Below the pieces are notes generated by a model, which was not told the DNA's origin, searched no databases, and saw nothing but the letters and a program-made list of their open reading frames with translations. Of a stretch of DNA of 64,000 nt, positions 47,379 through 58,828 are shown piece by piece. How positions within the stretch are numbered: the stretch's first letter is position 1; the number at the start of each line of letters is the position of its first letter. The position numbers and the translations under genes are program-made. Location of the stretch: positions 7,192,001-7,256,000 of the forward strand of contig AP026544.2 in the NCBI GenBank assembly GCA_026075535.2. Reading direction: 5' to 3'. The DNA comes from Tricholoma matsutake. Its lineage: Eukaryota > Basidiomycota > Agaricomycetes > Agaricales > Tricholomataceae.

Positions 47379-48806
47379 ATGCCAGAACACCTCACTTACC
47401 AAAAGCAGCTTTCTCCCCTGCAAGAACTCAATGCCCACGCAGCTCCCCTGCAAGAACTCAATGCCCACGCAGCTCCCCTGCAAGAAATCAATGCCCACGC
47501 AGCACCAATCTTAAGACTTCCTCCCGAAATCACCTCCGAAGTTTTCTTGGCATACTTCGTAGATCATGCCTGGAATAGGGCAACTTCCCAACCCGTCTCG
47601 GAGCTGCCTCTATTATTCGGTAGAATCTGTAGAACCTGGAGAGAGGTTGCATGGTCAACACCCAGGCTCTGGAATAAACTGCAGATCAACCTTCTATTTA
47701 TGCAAAATTCTTCATTGGTTGACCAATGGCTCTCTCGCTCATGCACGCTGCCGTTATCAATTCGCATCGTCTGTCACGATCATTCTCCAGATTTCGGTCA
47801 ATCTGTTCTTCCGATCCTTCAAATCATCACTTCGCATGCCGAAAAGTGGCATAGCATCTCATTCACCCTTCCAGGCTATATCTATGATGTGCTGCAGTGC
47901 GTCAAAAACCGTCTTCACAACCTTCAGCGCATTGTCATCGATACGCAGCATGATGCAGAGGTGAAGGCGGCTGATATATTCAGTAATGCTCCTCAGCTTT
48001 GTGAAGCACATATCGGGATCTTTAGGCCACATCGATTCGCACTCCCTCTGAGCCAATTGAAGAAGCTCTCGCTAGATGCCGGCAATGCAGGCCAATGCTT
48101 AGACATATTGCGACATAGTCCACATGTCGTTATCTGTACGCTTTCTAACCTCAAAGCATTGGGTAGCGTTCGCCAAACACACGCTCGTCAACTTGAAATA
48201 CTCCAACTCAGTTTCTCGTATTTGACTACTAATTCTATATCCGATGTCTTGGCATCTTTGACCCTCCCCGCTGCACGCGAATTTGCGTGCACAGCATTTG
48301 GTCAACAATTTCCCCAATTTCCGTGCTTCAGTTTGCTCTCTCTTATTCATCGGTCGTCTTGCACATTGCAAATCCTCCGCCTTTCCTGCTTCGACATCAA
48401 TGACCATGACCTGTTTGAATGTCTTCGAGCCATACCATCGCTTCACACATTGTCATTGATAAATATGATTATAACAGGCCCAATGTTTCGCATGCTCAGC
48501 CTTCATGATTCATCACCTGCAGACTTGGCATGCATCTTGCTTCCACACCTGAAGAAATTTGAGTACCTTTTCGAAATATTCGCGGCCATCGACGTACCTG
48601 ATATCGCAATAATCTCCCGCTTCCTACGTTCCCGATGGGAAGTTGACGAATCTTCAGGCGTCACTAAACTTCATAATGTCAATATTCGTACACCTGGATG
48701 GCCGGACGCTCATGTATCGCACCAGATACAGTGTATGAGGAACGAGGGGATGGATATCAAGTTTGTTGTCTATCACAACCTATCTCAGCAACAAACGAGC
48801 ATGTAG
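47379..48806 (+). CDS. F-box/LRR-type protein
   Basis: Single-exon frame of 475 codons. Residues 11-45 hold three copies of a 10-residue unit LQELNAHAAP encoded by a 30-bp tandem repeat. The F-box follows (PILRLPPEITSEVFLAYFVD, then LLFGRICRTWREVAWSTPRL). The rest is leucine-rich-repeat-like: LPLSQLKKLSLDAGNAGQC, LSNLKALGSVRQTHARQLEI, ILRLSCFDINDHDLFECL, IPSLHTLSLINMIITGPM. Such proteins recruit substrates to SCF ubiquitin ligases via Skp1, and mushrooms carry hundreds of fast-evolving copies. The frame is intact. The next locus downstream is a related but broken F-box/LRR gene. Confidence 0.85.
   Translation: MPEHLTYQKQLSPLQELNAHAAPLQELNAHAAPLQEINAHAAPILRLPPEITSEVFLAYFVDHAWNRATSQPVSELPLLFGRICRTWREVAWSTPRLWNKLQINLLFMQNSSLVDQWLSRSCTLPLSIRIVCHDHSPDFGQSVLPILQIITSHAEKWHSISFTLPGYIYDVLQCVKNRLHNLQRIVIDTQHDAEVKAADIFSNAPQLCEAHIGIFRPHRFALPLSQLKKLSLDAGNAGQCLDILRHSPHVVICTLSNLKALGSVRQTHARQLEILQLSFSYLTTNSISDVLASLTLPAAREFACTAFGQQFPQFPCFSLLSLIHRSSCTLQILRLSCFDINDHDLFECLRAIPSLHTLSLINMIITGPMFRMLSLHDSSPADLACILLPHLKKFEYLFEIFAAIDVPDIAIISRFLRSRWEVDESSGVTKLHNVNIRTPGWPDAHVSHQIQCMRNEGMDIKFVVYHNLSQQQTSM
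47418..47507 (+). repeat. 30-bp in-frame tandem repeat, three copies
   Basis: The unit begins ctgcaagaactcaatgccca. Copies 1 and 2 are nearly identical and copy 3 has an A/C change (aactc to aaatc) and a variant end. It encodes the N-terminal LQELNAHAAP repeats of the F-box protein. Confidence 0.95.
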
Positions 48807-48989
48807 GTTAGAATCCCCAATGCGATTGCAATCCCGGGTGAGTGGGGGTGAGGAGGGTGAGGAGGGAGCGAAGGAGGGCAGTATCTGCTGGATACATTGG
48901 AATGACGGTTGGTATCAAGACACAAGGCATTGATCCTGGAAGTCATGTAAGATGTGCAGTGACGAGACCTCACGTTACTTAACTGCATG

Positions 48990-49975
48990 CTCTAAATGTG
49001 TGAAATGGTCGTGTGAGTCTTAGACTTAGCGTAACCTTTTCAGCGCATCTTTCAGCACTTTGTGAAGACCAAGAACTGCTTTGTTGGACAATGGACATGC
49101 TATTGAATCACAGTCCAGACCTCGCCGAGCTTACCCTCGAGGGAACATACGCTGGAACATTCGAAGAGTCTTGTCTGGCAGATGACCCTGATTGAAGAGC
49201 ATATCATTTGGAAGCTTGTCTCACCATGAGTACCCCAGCAACGACGAAGAGATGATATCGTTCTTGTCAGCCCATCCAACATTAAAGACTCCGAGTCCGG
49301 ATCATCTATCTTCCCGCGCTTCCACGTCTGTGCTACTTCAACGGCAGAATCCCGCAATTGAAGCTTGCAGATGATCACTACGCCCTTCAATGTCTGCAAT
49401 TAACGGACTGGTTTAGTCCTTCTGTTATGTAGTTTCACTGAAATGCTCCGCTTTGACTTTGTCCTTCGCTCTCCATTTACTGGACTCGACTAATTGACGC
49501 AAATGTCTCGCGCGTGCCCCGGACTTGGTCATTTGGAGAATTTAGCCACGGGTCCAATCATTCTGGCGCGTTCCTGTCCAGTATTCATGTTTGACTTATT
49601 GTTGAAATGATTGACCATCTCCAGAAAGGTTTATTGCAAGCAATTCAGAATGCGCCAATCTTCCGATCATCTACTATGACCCGCACGCGCAGGCTAGTGG
49701 ATGTGGACATGAACGCAGGTGCATTGCGTATAGCAAACCAACATCCTCATTTGCAGTCGTTTACCATTCGGGATCTGTTAGACTGGGACCATTCTGACCA
49801 ATTAGACGGAAGATGTCGCTTTCTGAAGATCGGAAGCTATTTCCTTCTGACCGACGGTCTGCAAAAGCCACGTAGCGTACGAATCCACGAAACGGGTGTC
49901 AATAACCTTGGCCGACGTTATACTCATTCTTCCACTTCTGTACACTGCCATGGCCGAAGTTGATTATTCTAATGT
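48990..49975 (+). pseudogene. F-box/LRR-type protein, C-terminal part, broken
   Basis: Recognisable pieces in order: LLCWTMDMLLNHSPDLAELT (49.07-49.15 kb), a tract with in-frame TGAs before LKSISFGSLSHHEYPSNDEE (49.19 kb), MISFLSAHPTLK, then after a frame change LRVRIIYLPALPRLCYFNGR and LADDHYALQCLQLTDWFSPS (to 49.43 kb). After a gap come LLQAIQNAPIFRSSTMTRTR, IANQHPHLQSFTIRDLLDWD and VRIHETGVNNLGRRYT (49.6-49.92 kb). These match the C-terminal half of mushroom F-box/LRR proteins. Two nonsense positions and at least one frameshift make it a pseudogene, and no F-box was found at its 5' end. It may be a decayed tandem copy of the upstream F-box gene. Confidence 0.6.
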
Positions 49976-50186
49976 TATGTTCCTGGGTCCTATACCCAGA
50001 ACGGTGGGTCTTCTGGTAAACCGATCCGCTTTACATAGAGTATATGCCAGAGTACCCCGCTGGTGCGGTCACGTGTGGCGTAGACTATACTATATGTGAG
50101 TGTCAGTGAACATTAATTACCTTATTCATGCGTTTATCTTATTAAGATGTTCGCACTTCGAAATCCTTATCGATCTCTTCATCACC

Positions 50187-53100
50187 ATGCATCTACACCC
50201 TCGAGAGCAAGACAAACTCCTTCTTCATCAGGTATATTTTTGTTTCCATTTCAAGTTGAACTCCTTATCGACTCAACCCAAGGCAGGCTTTCTTGCCCAA
50301 CAACGCCTTGCACGGGGACTGCGACTCAATCAGACGGAAGCCATGGCGCTCATCGCGTCCCAACTGCATGAACGTATTCGAGATGGTCATCATTCAGTCG
50401 CAGAGCTGATGCAGCATGGAAAAACCATCCTCGGTCGCCGACACGTATTGCCAAGCGTCCCAGCGCTGTTGGATGTTATACAGGTGGAAGGCAGTTTTCA
50501 TGATGGGTGAGCATTTGTTCGCATTAATTGTGCGCTCTACTAACTTGTGCTCAAGGGTGTTCTTGGTGACCGTCCGCGATCCAATTTGCACTGAAGCCGG
50601 AAATCTCGAGGCTGCACTTTATGGCTCATTCCTTCCGATGCCCTCCGATAACGTATTTCCACCTTCCGACACATCCGAGTACACACCAGAGAATATGCCG
50701 GGGGCCATTATCCTCAAAGATGAACGGATCGTGATTAACCAAGGCAGAAAACGCATCTGTCTGCGGGTTGCTAACAATGGCGACCGATCAATTCAGGTAA
50801 GTTACTGCTTAGAAGTTATCACGTTTTTCAATTTTTTCAATCTTAAATCGTACAGGTGGGGTCCCACTATCACTTTGTGGAAACGAATAAAGCCCTTGAA
50901 TTTGATCGTGGCAAAGCCTATGGAAAGCGACTTGACATTGCTGCTGGAACTGCTGTCCGTTTCGAACCTGGCGAGGTAAAGACTGTGACACTTTGTGATA
51001 TCGCGGGTGCAAGAATAATCTCTGGTGGAAACGGGCTTGCCTCTGGTGTAGTGGACCCCGACAGAGCAGAGGAAATAGTTCTTGGTTTAATCGAGAAAGG
51101 CTTTGCTCATAAGGAGGAGCCAGGCACAGAGGTAACAGTTGACACTGACATGGGCAGAGACATGTACAATCGCATGTTTGGCCCGACTGTTGGCGACAGG
51201 GTTAGGCTTGGAGACACCGCTCTTTGGATCGAAGTCGAACACGATGAGGTATGAAAATCTTCTCTTATGATATAAACACACTATTCAAGGCATGACATCG
51301 AAGACTGTTTATGGGGACGAGGCAAAATTCGGTGGTGGTATGACCAATCCCGTGCACCATACAACTTTCTTCAATATGTATTTTAGGAAAGACCATTCGT
51401 GAGGGTATGGGCCAAGCGAACAATCGCTCGTCTTCGGAAGTTCTGGATCTCGTAATTACCAACGCCTTGATCATCGACTGGTCTTGCATATACAAGGTAC
51501 AAGCTTCACTTCCCTATTCGCTCAAGCTACTTTGCTTACAATGGGTCAGGCCGATATCGGCGTCAAGGATGGACTCATTGTGGGAATTGGCAAGGCTGGT
51601 AACCCTGACGTCATGGCCAACGTTCATCCCTCCCTCATCATCGGCTCATCAACGGAAGTCATTGCCGGGGAGAAACTCATCGTGACCGCTGGAGCGATCG
51701 ATACACATGTCCACTTCATATGTCCCCAACAAATTGAAGAAGCCCTTGCGGCTGGGACCACAACAATGATTGGAGGTGGTACAGGTCCGGCTGCAGGCTC
51801 TACTGCGACCACGTGCACTTCTAGCCCGTTCTATATGAAGCATATGTTGACGGCAACTGATGGGTTGTCAATGAATATCGGACTAACTGGTAAGGGGAAT
51901 GACGCGGGACCCAACGCGTTGGAGGATATCGTTAAAGCTGGTGCTCTCGGCCTGAAATTGCATGAAGATTGGGGCTGTACACCTGCAGCCATCACAAATT
52001 GTTTAGATGTTGCTGAGAAGTACGACGTTCAGGTACCGTTATGTATCTGGTTATTGTTTTCTACTTACTAGATTGTTGTCAAGGTCAATATCCATACAGA
52101 CACGTTGAATGAGAGTGGTTTCGTTGAAAGTACGTACCGCAATGCTATATCTAACATTATCTCAGCGAGGACTAGGGACGATTGAGGCGTTCGGAAACCG
52201 TACTATCCACACCTACCACACTGAAGGCGCTGGTGGGTTGTTATCAATACTTCAACTAGGGCACAACTGAGAAGCACGGTTTAGGCGGAGGCCATGCTCC
52301 TGACATCATTGTAGTTTGTGGTCTGAAAAACGTTTTGCCTTCTTCTACAAATCCGACTCGTCCGTTTGCGATAAACACACTAGACGAGCATTTCGATGTA
52401 GGCGTTCTTGTGCTATATCCGAATTTTGTTAAATCCCATCGCAGATGTTGATGGTCGGTCATCATCTGGACCCAGACCTCCCGGAGGACATGTTGTTCGC
52501 AGATTCTCGTCTACGCGCAGAAACAATGGCGGCCGAGGACGTACTGCACGATATTGGTGCCATTTCCATGATTAGCTCCGACTCGCAAGCCATGGGGCGC
52601 GTAGGTGAAGTGGTAAGCCGGACGTGGAGAACTGCGAGCAAGATGAAAGAGTACCGAGGCCCGCTAACCTCCTTGGGAGACGGAGGAGACAAGGACAATG
52701 CTCGTGTGAAGAGATACGTTGCAAAGTATACCATTAATCCGTGCGTGATCTCTATTCCAGCATTGAGTCTCGCGGAATCTGAACAGTTTTCTGAAACAGC
52801 GCAATCGCCCATGGTATCAGTCATGTTGTAGGCCATGTTGCTGTCGGAACTCTTGCTGATCTTGTGTTGTGGAAACCTGAAAACTTCGGCTCCAAACCTG
52901 AGATGGTAATCAAATCCGGCGTGATTGCTTTTTCTAAGGTACGATTCAAAGAAAGGAACTTGTCATTACCACATATTTACTCTCGATACCACAGATGGGT
53001 GACCCGAACGGTTCCATCTCGACGGTTCAACCATGCTATGCAAGACCAATGTGGGGCTCCAAGGCCAAGTCTGCAGCTCTCAATTCGGTGGCGTTCGTCT

Positions 53101-53327
53101 CCCAAATCTCGATCACATCGGGCACGATTGCCTCATACAACCTGTCTAAACGGGCTGAACCGGTGCGAAATTGCCGCAATGTCACGAAGAAGGATCTCAA
53201 GTTGAATGGTGCGACGCCGGAAATGACTGTTGACCCGGAGACCTTCGGCGTTTATGCAGACGGCGTGCTTCAAGATGTTCAACCGTCCACGAAGGTCCCT
53301 CTTGCGAGAGGGTATAATTTGTTCTGA
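50187..53327 (+). CDS. Urease (nickel-dependent), fungal fused type
   Basis: Multi-exon gene. Start ATG 50187 ([15 protein letters not shown]), stop 53325-53327 after RGYNLF. The three bacterial subunits are fused in order: gamma-like ([19 protein letters not shown]), beta-like ([37 protein letters not shown]) and alpha-like catalytic domain. Metal-site motifs are present: DTHVHFICP, the carbamylated-lysine loop [35 protein letters not shown] and [15 protein letters not shown]. Intron boundaries are GT-AG, and [20 protein letters not shown] rejoins in frame after a 5' splice site near 52742. The enzyme hydrolyses urea to ammonia and carbamate in the cytosol and needs UreD/F/G accessory proteins, none of which is seen here. 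Oddity: the active-site flap reads [10 protein letters not shown] instead of the conserved MVCHHL, so the flap Cys is Gly (codon 52457-52459). Confidence 0.93.
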
Positions 53328-55014
53328 ATAGGGTGTCATTTCCATTCTGGCAGACGAAGCAGCGGTTAGTATTATACAGTATGAATGCATCTACGTACGA
53401 AAATGTGTCTAGGTGAACAAATTGTAACAATACATAGTTTCAAATAGGTTGAGATTGGACATCTTGATTCCTGGACCGCCTGGTAGGAGTTTTCTGTGCG
53501 GTCGTTAAAGTCGTCGACCATCCTCATTGCATCAAGGTTGTCGTGGTAGTCACATGATGTGTTGGCTGCTCGAGGAGGCGCACGCCGATCCCACTATCCC
53601 TGTGCCCAAAACCATGATCGGAGAAGTTGAGGAGGAGAATGACGGGCACAAGTCGGATGCCTCGAACGGTCCGATAACGTTACTCACGGGGTATCGTCGG
53701 TCAAAGGACCCCATTGGCACGAATAGGTTATACAGGATATGATGAAGTCGACGAACGAAGTAGTTCATCGCGAGGAGTCTTTCCGAGGGTATCGCGTCTG
53801 CATCTGTGACAATGTAGAAAATATTTAATTCTCCTTCGTCCTCCTACCGTCGTGAGTAGCCCAATCGCAGTCACTATATCACAACTCACGTCTTGAATGG
53901 CACCACAGCAGATATCTCAAGCAAGCGAGCACACGATCTAGATCGAAGCGGCAGTAGGGACAAAGGTGTTCTGAACCATGCGCTTGTTAGAAGTAGACCT
54001 TTGGTGGCCCAAGCTCAGGTAGGGGATTGAATTTTGAGACCAAGGTTGGCGCATGTGGGTTCTTTACTTTATTAGTAGCGAGGATATAGAAGAACCTTGG
54101 GAAGCCGGCAGCTGCTACGTGACCCTGCAGGTGCGACTTGTTGCTGACTGTCAGTGAAATCCCTGGAGGTGGCGGAGCTGTGTTGTGTGAGTATGGGCCT
54201 TGACCCCTTCTGGATTTCACAATTACATGATTCATCACATAGTGGTCGCTCGTAGCCGATTGGAGGCAGACCCGCCGCATTTGAAGGCACGCAGAAGGAT
54301 GTGGATAGCCCCGTCGCATGGAGCTACAGGGACGGACTCGACAATGGATGTTGGAGAGCTGGGTACCAGAGGTTTAGGTTGGGAGACCTGAAACAAGTCC
54401 GAGGAAGGAGTATGCATGCCTGGGAGAATTTCGGAAGAGCGGAAAGGGATACGTCGCGTTTCTTGGGTACGTTCGTGTCTACGTTCTTGAAAGGGTAAGG
54501 GACAAAGATATGGAGAACTTGGAGAACGTGTCGGTCAGTCAATGCTACGTTCCTGGACATGAAGGATTGAGAGTCTGTATTGTTTATATGTGAGCGCCAC
54601 ATAGATATCGACTGAAAAACGTAGACGGACCATTCAACATTCCTTAGAAAGAAAGAGCGCTGTAGTCTGAGCACAGTACTTTTGTACAAAAGGGAAAGGA
54701 ACAGAAATAGCAGATGTTTCCACCGAGACGCGTCTCTTTGTGTATTGGCCCGGCAGCATGTTTTCACCTCAGCTCTGAGTCATGGCCCAAAATATTGCCG
54801 AACAAGGCAGCCGGCTAATAAGTACGTTTTCTCCCTGATCGGCTCCAACAATGAATGGATACCGAGATTCACAAGGGGTTTCACAACAAATATGCAAGAC
54901 AAAGCAAACTTAAGCTTATAGCGGAATATCTCTTCGAATATCTGAAGAGAAGGGACAGAACGCAATAAAAAAGATTAAATGATCATGAAGGACAAGGACA
55001 AAGCAACAACATAA
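53328..55014. other. No confidently recognised gene; possible minus-strand gene
   Basis: Between about 53.45 and 54.42 kb the minus strand has plausible exon-like stretches: SSPTSIVESVPVAPCDGAIH, EHLCPYCRFDLDRVLACLRY (with a CxxC pair) and FYIVTDADAIPSERLLAMNY. The last of these runs to LYNLFVPMGSFDRRY before a GTGAGT. I cannot assign a family or build a complete gene. 54.5-55.0 kb shows nothing beyond the probable 3' flank of the next gene. Confidence 0.25.
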
Positions 55015-56655
55015 CTACCGAATGGTAGATCCAAAGAAACTCGGTTGTCTCTTCACCTCCTTCCTCTTTGCCCACACATCACACACACTGACCTTCCCTT
55101 CCTCTGGTACTGCCAATACCAGCCTCGTTCCATGTGCACTCAGCACGCTGCACCCAATCGGCTTGTCCACTACATCGAGCGTCGTCACGTGCCGTAGTGA
55201 CGGGTAGGAATGCACCGCGATGGAGTTGGCGAAGCTCACCTTTCGGCGCGTTAGAGTCGGAGATGAAGTTGTGTCCGCATCCGGAGAGGCTCCGTGCGTG
55301 CTGAGAAGCTCCTTGCAGTGCGGGGAGAAGTGTAGTCCTGTGATGGGCGCACCGAGCTCGAGTTTACCGGGGACAGTGGCGTTGGAATGTGCGGAGGACG
55401 CGTTGACGGTCCATAGTTGGATTGTTCCTTGAACGTCGCCGGACGCAAGTAACTTTGGCTGCCAGGGACACCACGCCAGTGCCTGAGACGCGTCATTAGC
55501 ACACGTCTTTGAAGAGAATCGACAAAAAAAAAGTAAGACTTACCGAAATCGCACCACCATGCTGCATTTTCTTCCGCCGCTGAATGAACTCGCCAATGTC
55601 CAGTGGAACTTTCTCCTTCAAGTCCCAACAATACACGGTGCCACTCTGATCGCCACTTGCCAAAATCTTGCCATCCACATTCCACTCCAAACTCGTGATC
55701 CTTGACTGGTGTCGCGTCACCTTCCTCGCCTGTTCCTTCATCTTCGATGTCAGCGCCACCCTTGTGTCATAATGCCTGATCGTGCCTTTCAGCCCCCCAA
55801 CCGTAAGCACAGGGCCATTCCAGCGCATCACTGAGACACCCTTCGTCGACCAACTCGCGGTCGTCTTCTTTGCCTTTACATCCCATATCTGTACCAAACC
55901 CTTGCTGGTCCCCAATGCCACCACATCAGGTTGGTCAGTGCCTCCGCACTCAATAATGCGCAGATCTCCGTGACTATCCTGCAACTTACACAACTGCCCG
56001 ACGTCTTCCGTCGTCGTCATCAAATTCTTATAGTGCACCCTATTCCCGCGGCTGAAGAACAGAACATTCGTGGCGGAGCAGCTCAGAAGGGGCACCCCGG
56101 CCGCTAGTTCTGGAAGCGGATCATCGGGGGCAGGCAGCACTGAAAAGTCGATGGTGAGCTTTGTATTCCGGAGGTGGTATTTCGCGGAACATTCAGGGTA
56201 GGTAGGTGCTACATGAGAAGATGACGCAAGGGAGGCCGAAGAGACGCGTCGCATGAGGGCCATGCCTGAACTGCTGATGAAAGCGGAACTTCCCGGCTGG
56301 TCGCCGATATCACCTGGGCTGCATGCCCTTGAGCCGGTGGTGAAGGAGGAACTTCCGCTCAGAGGCCGGGAGTGCTGTGAGATCCCTAAAAAGCCTATGT
56401 CATCGGTACGAAGAGGACGGGAACGTGGTAGACGATCGGGCTACGTCGAAAGGCAAGATAAGCGGAAATAAAATGATGAAGAAAAAATATATATACCCCA
56501 GGGGCGACAGACGCCGAACCACCCCAAAGTTGGATCTGGAACTCTGAAGAAATGGAGGATACGCGAGGTCTCTTCCTATGTGGAAGTCCAATAGGCTCTT
56601 CACCAGTCGAAATAAGACGTTTGCGGACGTTGGACGGTCCTGTCGACGTATCCAT
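55015..56655 (-). CDS. APC/C activator-like WD40 protein, copy 2
   Basis: Second Cdc20/Fizzy-family gene on the minus strand. Start ATG 56653-56655 (MDTSTGPSNVRKRLISTGEE), stop TAG 55015-55017. A short intron with acceptor near 56447 leads to a degenerate C-box (PDRLPRSRPLRTDD). Propeller pieces follow: VLFFSRGNRVHYKN, DVVALGTSKGLVQIWDVKAK, WNGPVLTVGGLKGTIRHYDT, LEWNVDGKILASGDQSGTVY, ALAWCPWQPKLLASGDVQGT, LVLAVPEEGKVSVCDVWAKR. It ends GSTIR, keeping the Ile-Arg tail. The C-terminal region aligns with copy 1 (WCPW-PKLLA, HCKELLSTHG, VWAKR/VWGKR), so they are paralogues. The altered C-box and no visible KEN motif suggest a specialised or relaxed member. Confidence 0.8.
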
Positions 56656-57650
56656 GACCGCGATTAGAAAGCTTCTCAGAACCGGTTGTATAAATATTTC
56701 TACAAGCTCCACTTGTAGAAGATAAGGAAGGAGACTAGGACAGTGAGTGAAAGAGTTGGTGGCAGTGGAAAGATGGGAACAGCGCCGAGCGGAAGTAGTC
56801 GAGGCAGCTGACTTTATGTTTGTTGACGTGTTATTTGGCAGGAAGCTTGTCGCCAAATTTGATGAGATCGCACTGAGTCGCACTGGCGAATTCTTCATTT
56901 TAGATTTGGTCTATCATTATTTACGCTTCAACCAGGTAGGTTGGGTTGTGGATACCCAGCCTTTTGTTGGCATGTGCATTGCCTGAAGTTTGAAGCTTGA
57001 AGCCACACACTGATGAAGAGCTCTTATAAGCGTAAAGAACATGGCCAGATATTTACGGCCATGCAGCACTTCGATCAAGTCGTGTTCGGGGTGGAAGACT
57101 AACTTGAACACCTGCAGAGCATTCTTCAGCTCATGTATCTCCAGTTATTGTCCTTGGACAAACCGCACATCTTCCCACATTTTGCCAGCATGTGTGGCCT
57201 TGAGCCTGAAATGGATTACGAGTTCACTGCACAAGGCATTTTTTCATCGATCTATACACGTAATTGTAGGCTCTTGGCGCGGCGCGCGAAACATTCAACA
57301 AACCAAGGCCGGCGGGCCAGATATGCGAAGGAGGTGCGAATCCGGTTAGAATCACAGGCACGGCGTATCTGTCCTGTACATGTGGCTAATAAGTGGCAGC
57401 TGGTTAGACAATGCATACCTCTGCGAGTTGGGTGGCCACTCTTGGATGTAAACACAACGGCTTAGGCTCGGAAAGATTGGTGCTCATATACTTAGTAACT
57501 TAAAGTAAAGAACCGCAGGTCTCGAGGGGGCATGAATCATCATGTGCACAAAGACAACATTCAGCTGATATCGAAATACACTTCGGGTACACGTACAACA
57601 TTCAAGGAATCCTAATGCGATACAAAGTCGTTGTCTGAAGGCAACGGATG
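56656..57650. other. No recognisable gene
   Basis: 5' region of the copy 2 WD40 gene and 3' flank of the Nudix gene. Frames at 57041-57465 (+) have no domain. Confidence 0.35.
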
Positions 57651-58828
57651 TTATACATGTAAATCGAATTTTGATTGGCATATTGCATATCCCCAACTAG
57701 CAAGAGACGGGCTTTCTTCACGGATCGCTGGTTGCAGCCTGGCAGATAGACCGCCGGTGAGCAAAGCAAGACGATTCAAAACGATCCTTACCTTTGATGA
57801 ACGCCGAGAACTTGACGATTGCTGGTTCTGATTCTCCTCCTGCCGTTCACGACGTCTCATCTTCTCCAACTTGATCGTGTGATGATAAACGTCCCATGCA
57901 TACTGCAACACCCGTTTCTCCGCACCGTAAAGTTTCGCCATCGCTTCGCCAAACGTGAGCAAATGGGACGTGTAAGTCTGCTCGTTAGACATCCCAGTGC
58001 CTGGTTTATAGATCTGGAGCGACGTATTAGGTTTGAGATATTTATAAAAAAAATATACAAACTGCGTCTTCTGGTATTTGCCCGACATACCATGACGTCA
58101 AGTACTCGCCTGGATGTTTTCGTCGCCCGCGTCCTCCCGCAGACCATGAGGTGAGAGTCACCAAGATGGGTTCTGTGTTCAAGCGAAGGTAGGCATCTGG
58201 ATCGTCTGGAGGAGCAGGCGCATACGTAGGGCTATGCAGCGGCAGAAACTCAACCTGATATCCCGACTGTACATAATCGATGTTTACTCATTGAACGTAA
58301 TACGAACAAGACAAGTCATACCTCCTCGTAAGCCTCTCGCAATGCCGTCTTCTCCAACGACTCGCCTAGATCCTTCCTCCCTCTCGGTAAAAACCAATGC
58401 CCGTCTATCGAGTCGTAGACGAGGACGAATTTATCCGTAGATGGCTGAATAATCACCATCCCTGCGCCCAGCATGAAGTTCTGAGAACACCAGACGCTGT
58501 CCGGCACCGCTGGTGTAGACCATTCTGAAAGGGGTTCTGACCACGGTGTCTGGGGCGGTATGGTCCTCGTGGTTGGTCGAGATCGAGATCCTGTAGTTGC
58601 TGTAGATGCCACGTGGGTTCGCGGTGCAGGTGGAGGCATCAAATCCTTAATGGCGGAAAGAAAGGCTGCGAATGGCCGTTGGAACCAGGACTTGCTGGCC
58701 TCGGGCGTAGGACACGAATTCGTCGACGTCCGAGTGGAGGTAGGCGTTATGTAAGCCATCATGCGCTCACGCTCGAGCTGTCTGGCTGCTGGCAAGATAT
58801 TATACGCTTGTTTGACTAGTACTGTCAT
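57651..58828 (-). CDS. Nudix hydrolase
   Basis: Minus-strand gene with a probable start ATG at 58826-58828 (MTVLVKQAYNIL); a later Met (MMAYITPTSTR) is possible. A Ser/Thr/Pro linker leads to QNFMLGAGMVIIQ, then FVLVYDSIDGHWFLPRGRKD and the Nudix box GRKDLGESLEKTALREAYEE followed, across an intron, by VSGYQVEFLPL. This satisfies G-x5-E-x7-R-E-U-x-E-E-x-G-U, the magnesium-binding site that cleaves nucleoside diphosphates linked to another moiety. The next exons (VTLTSWS, YLTSWYVGQIPEDA, TFGEAMAKLYGAEKRVLQYA) give a helical C-terminus with a basic tail. The 3' end is uncertain: the frame can stop at 57651, but a GTAAGG at about 57790 suggests one more intron. Confidence 0.82.

Noticed and set aside
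45486..56655. A metabolic cluster around urease
   Set aside because: The neighbours are cell-cycle, F-box and Nudix genes without nickel transport or urease accessory genes; there is no evidence of a shared pathway.
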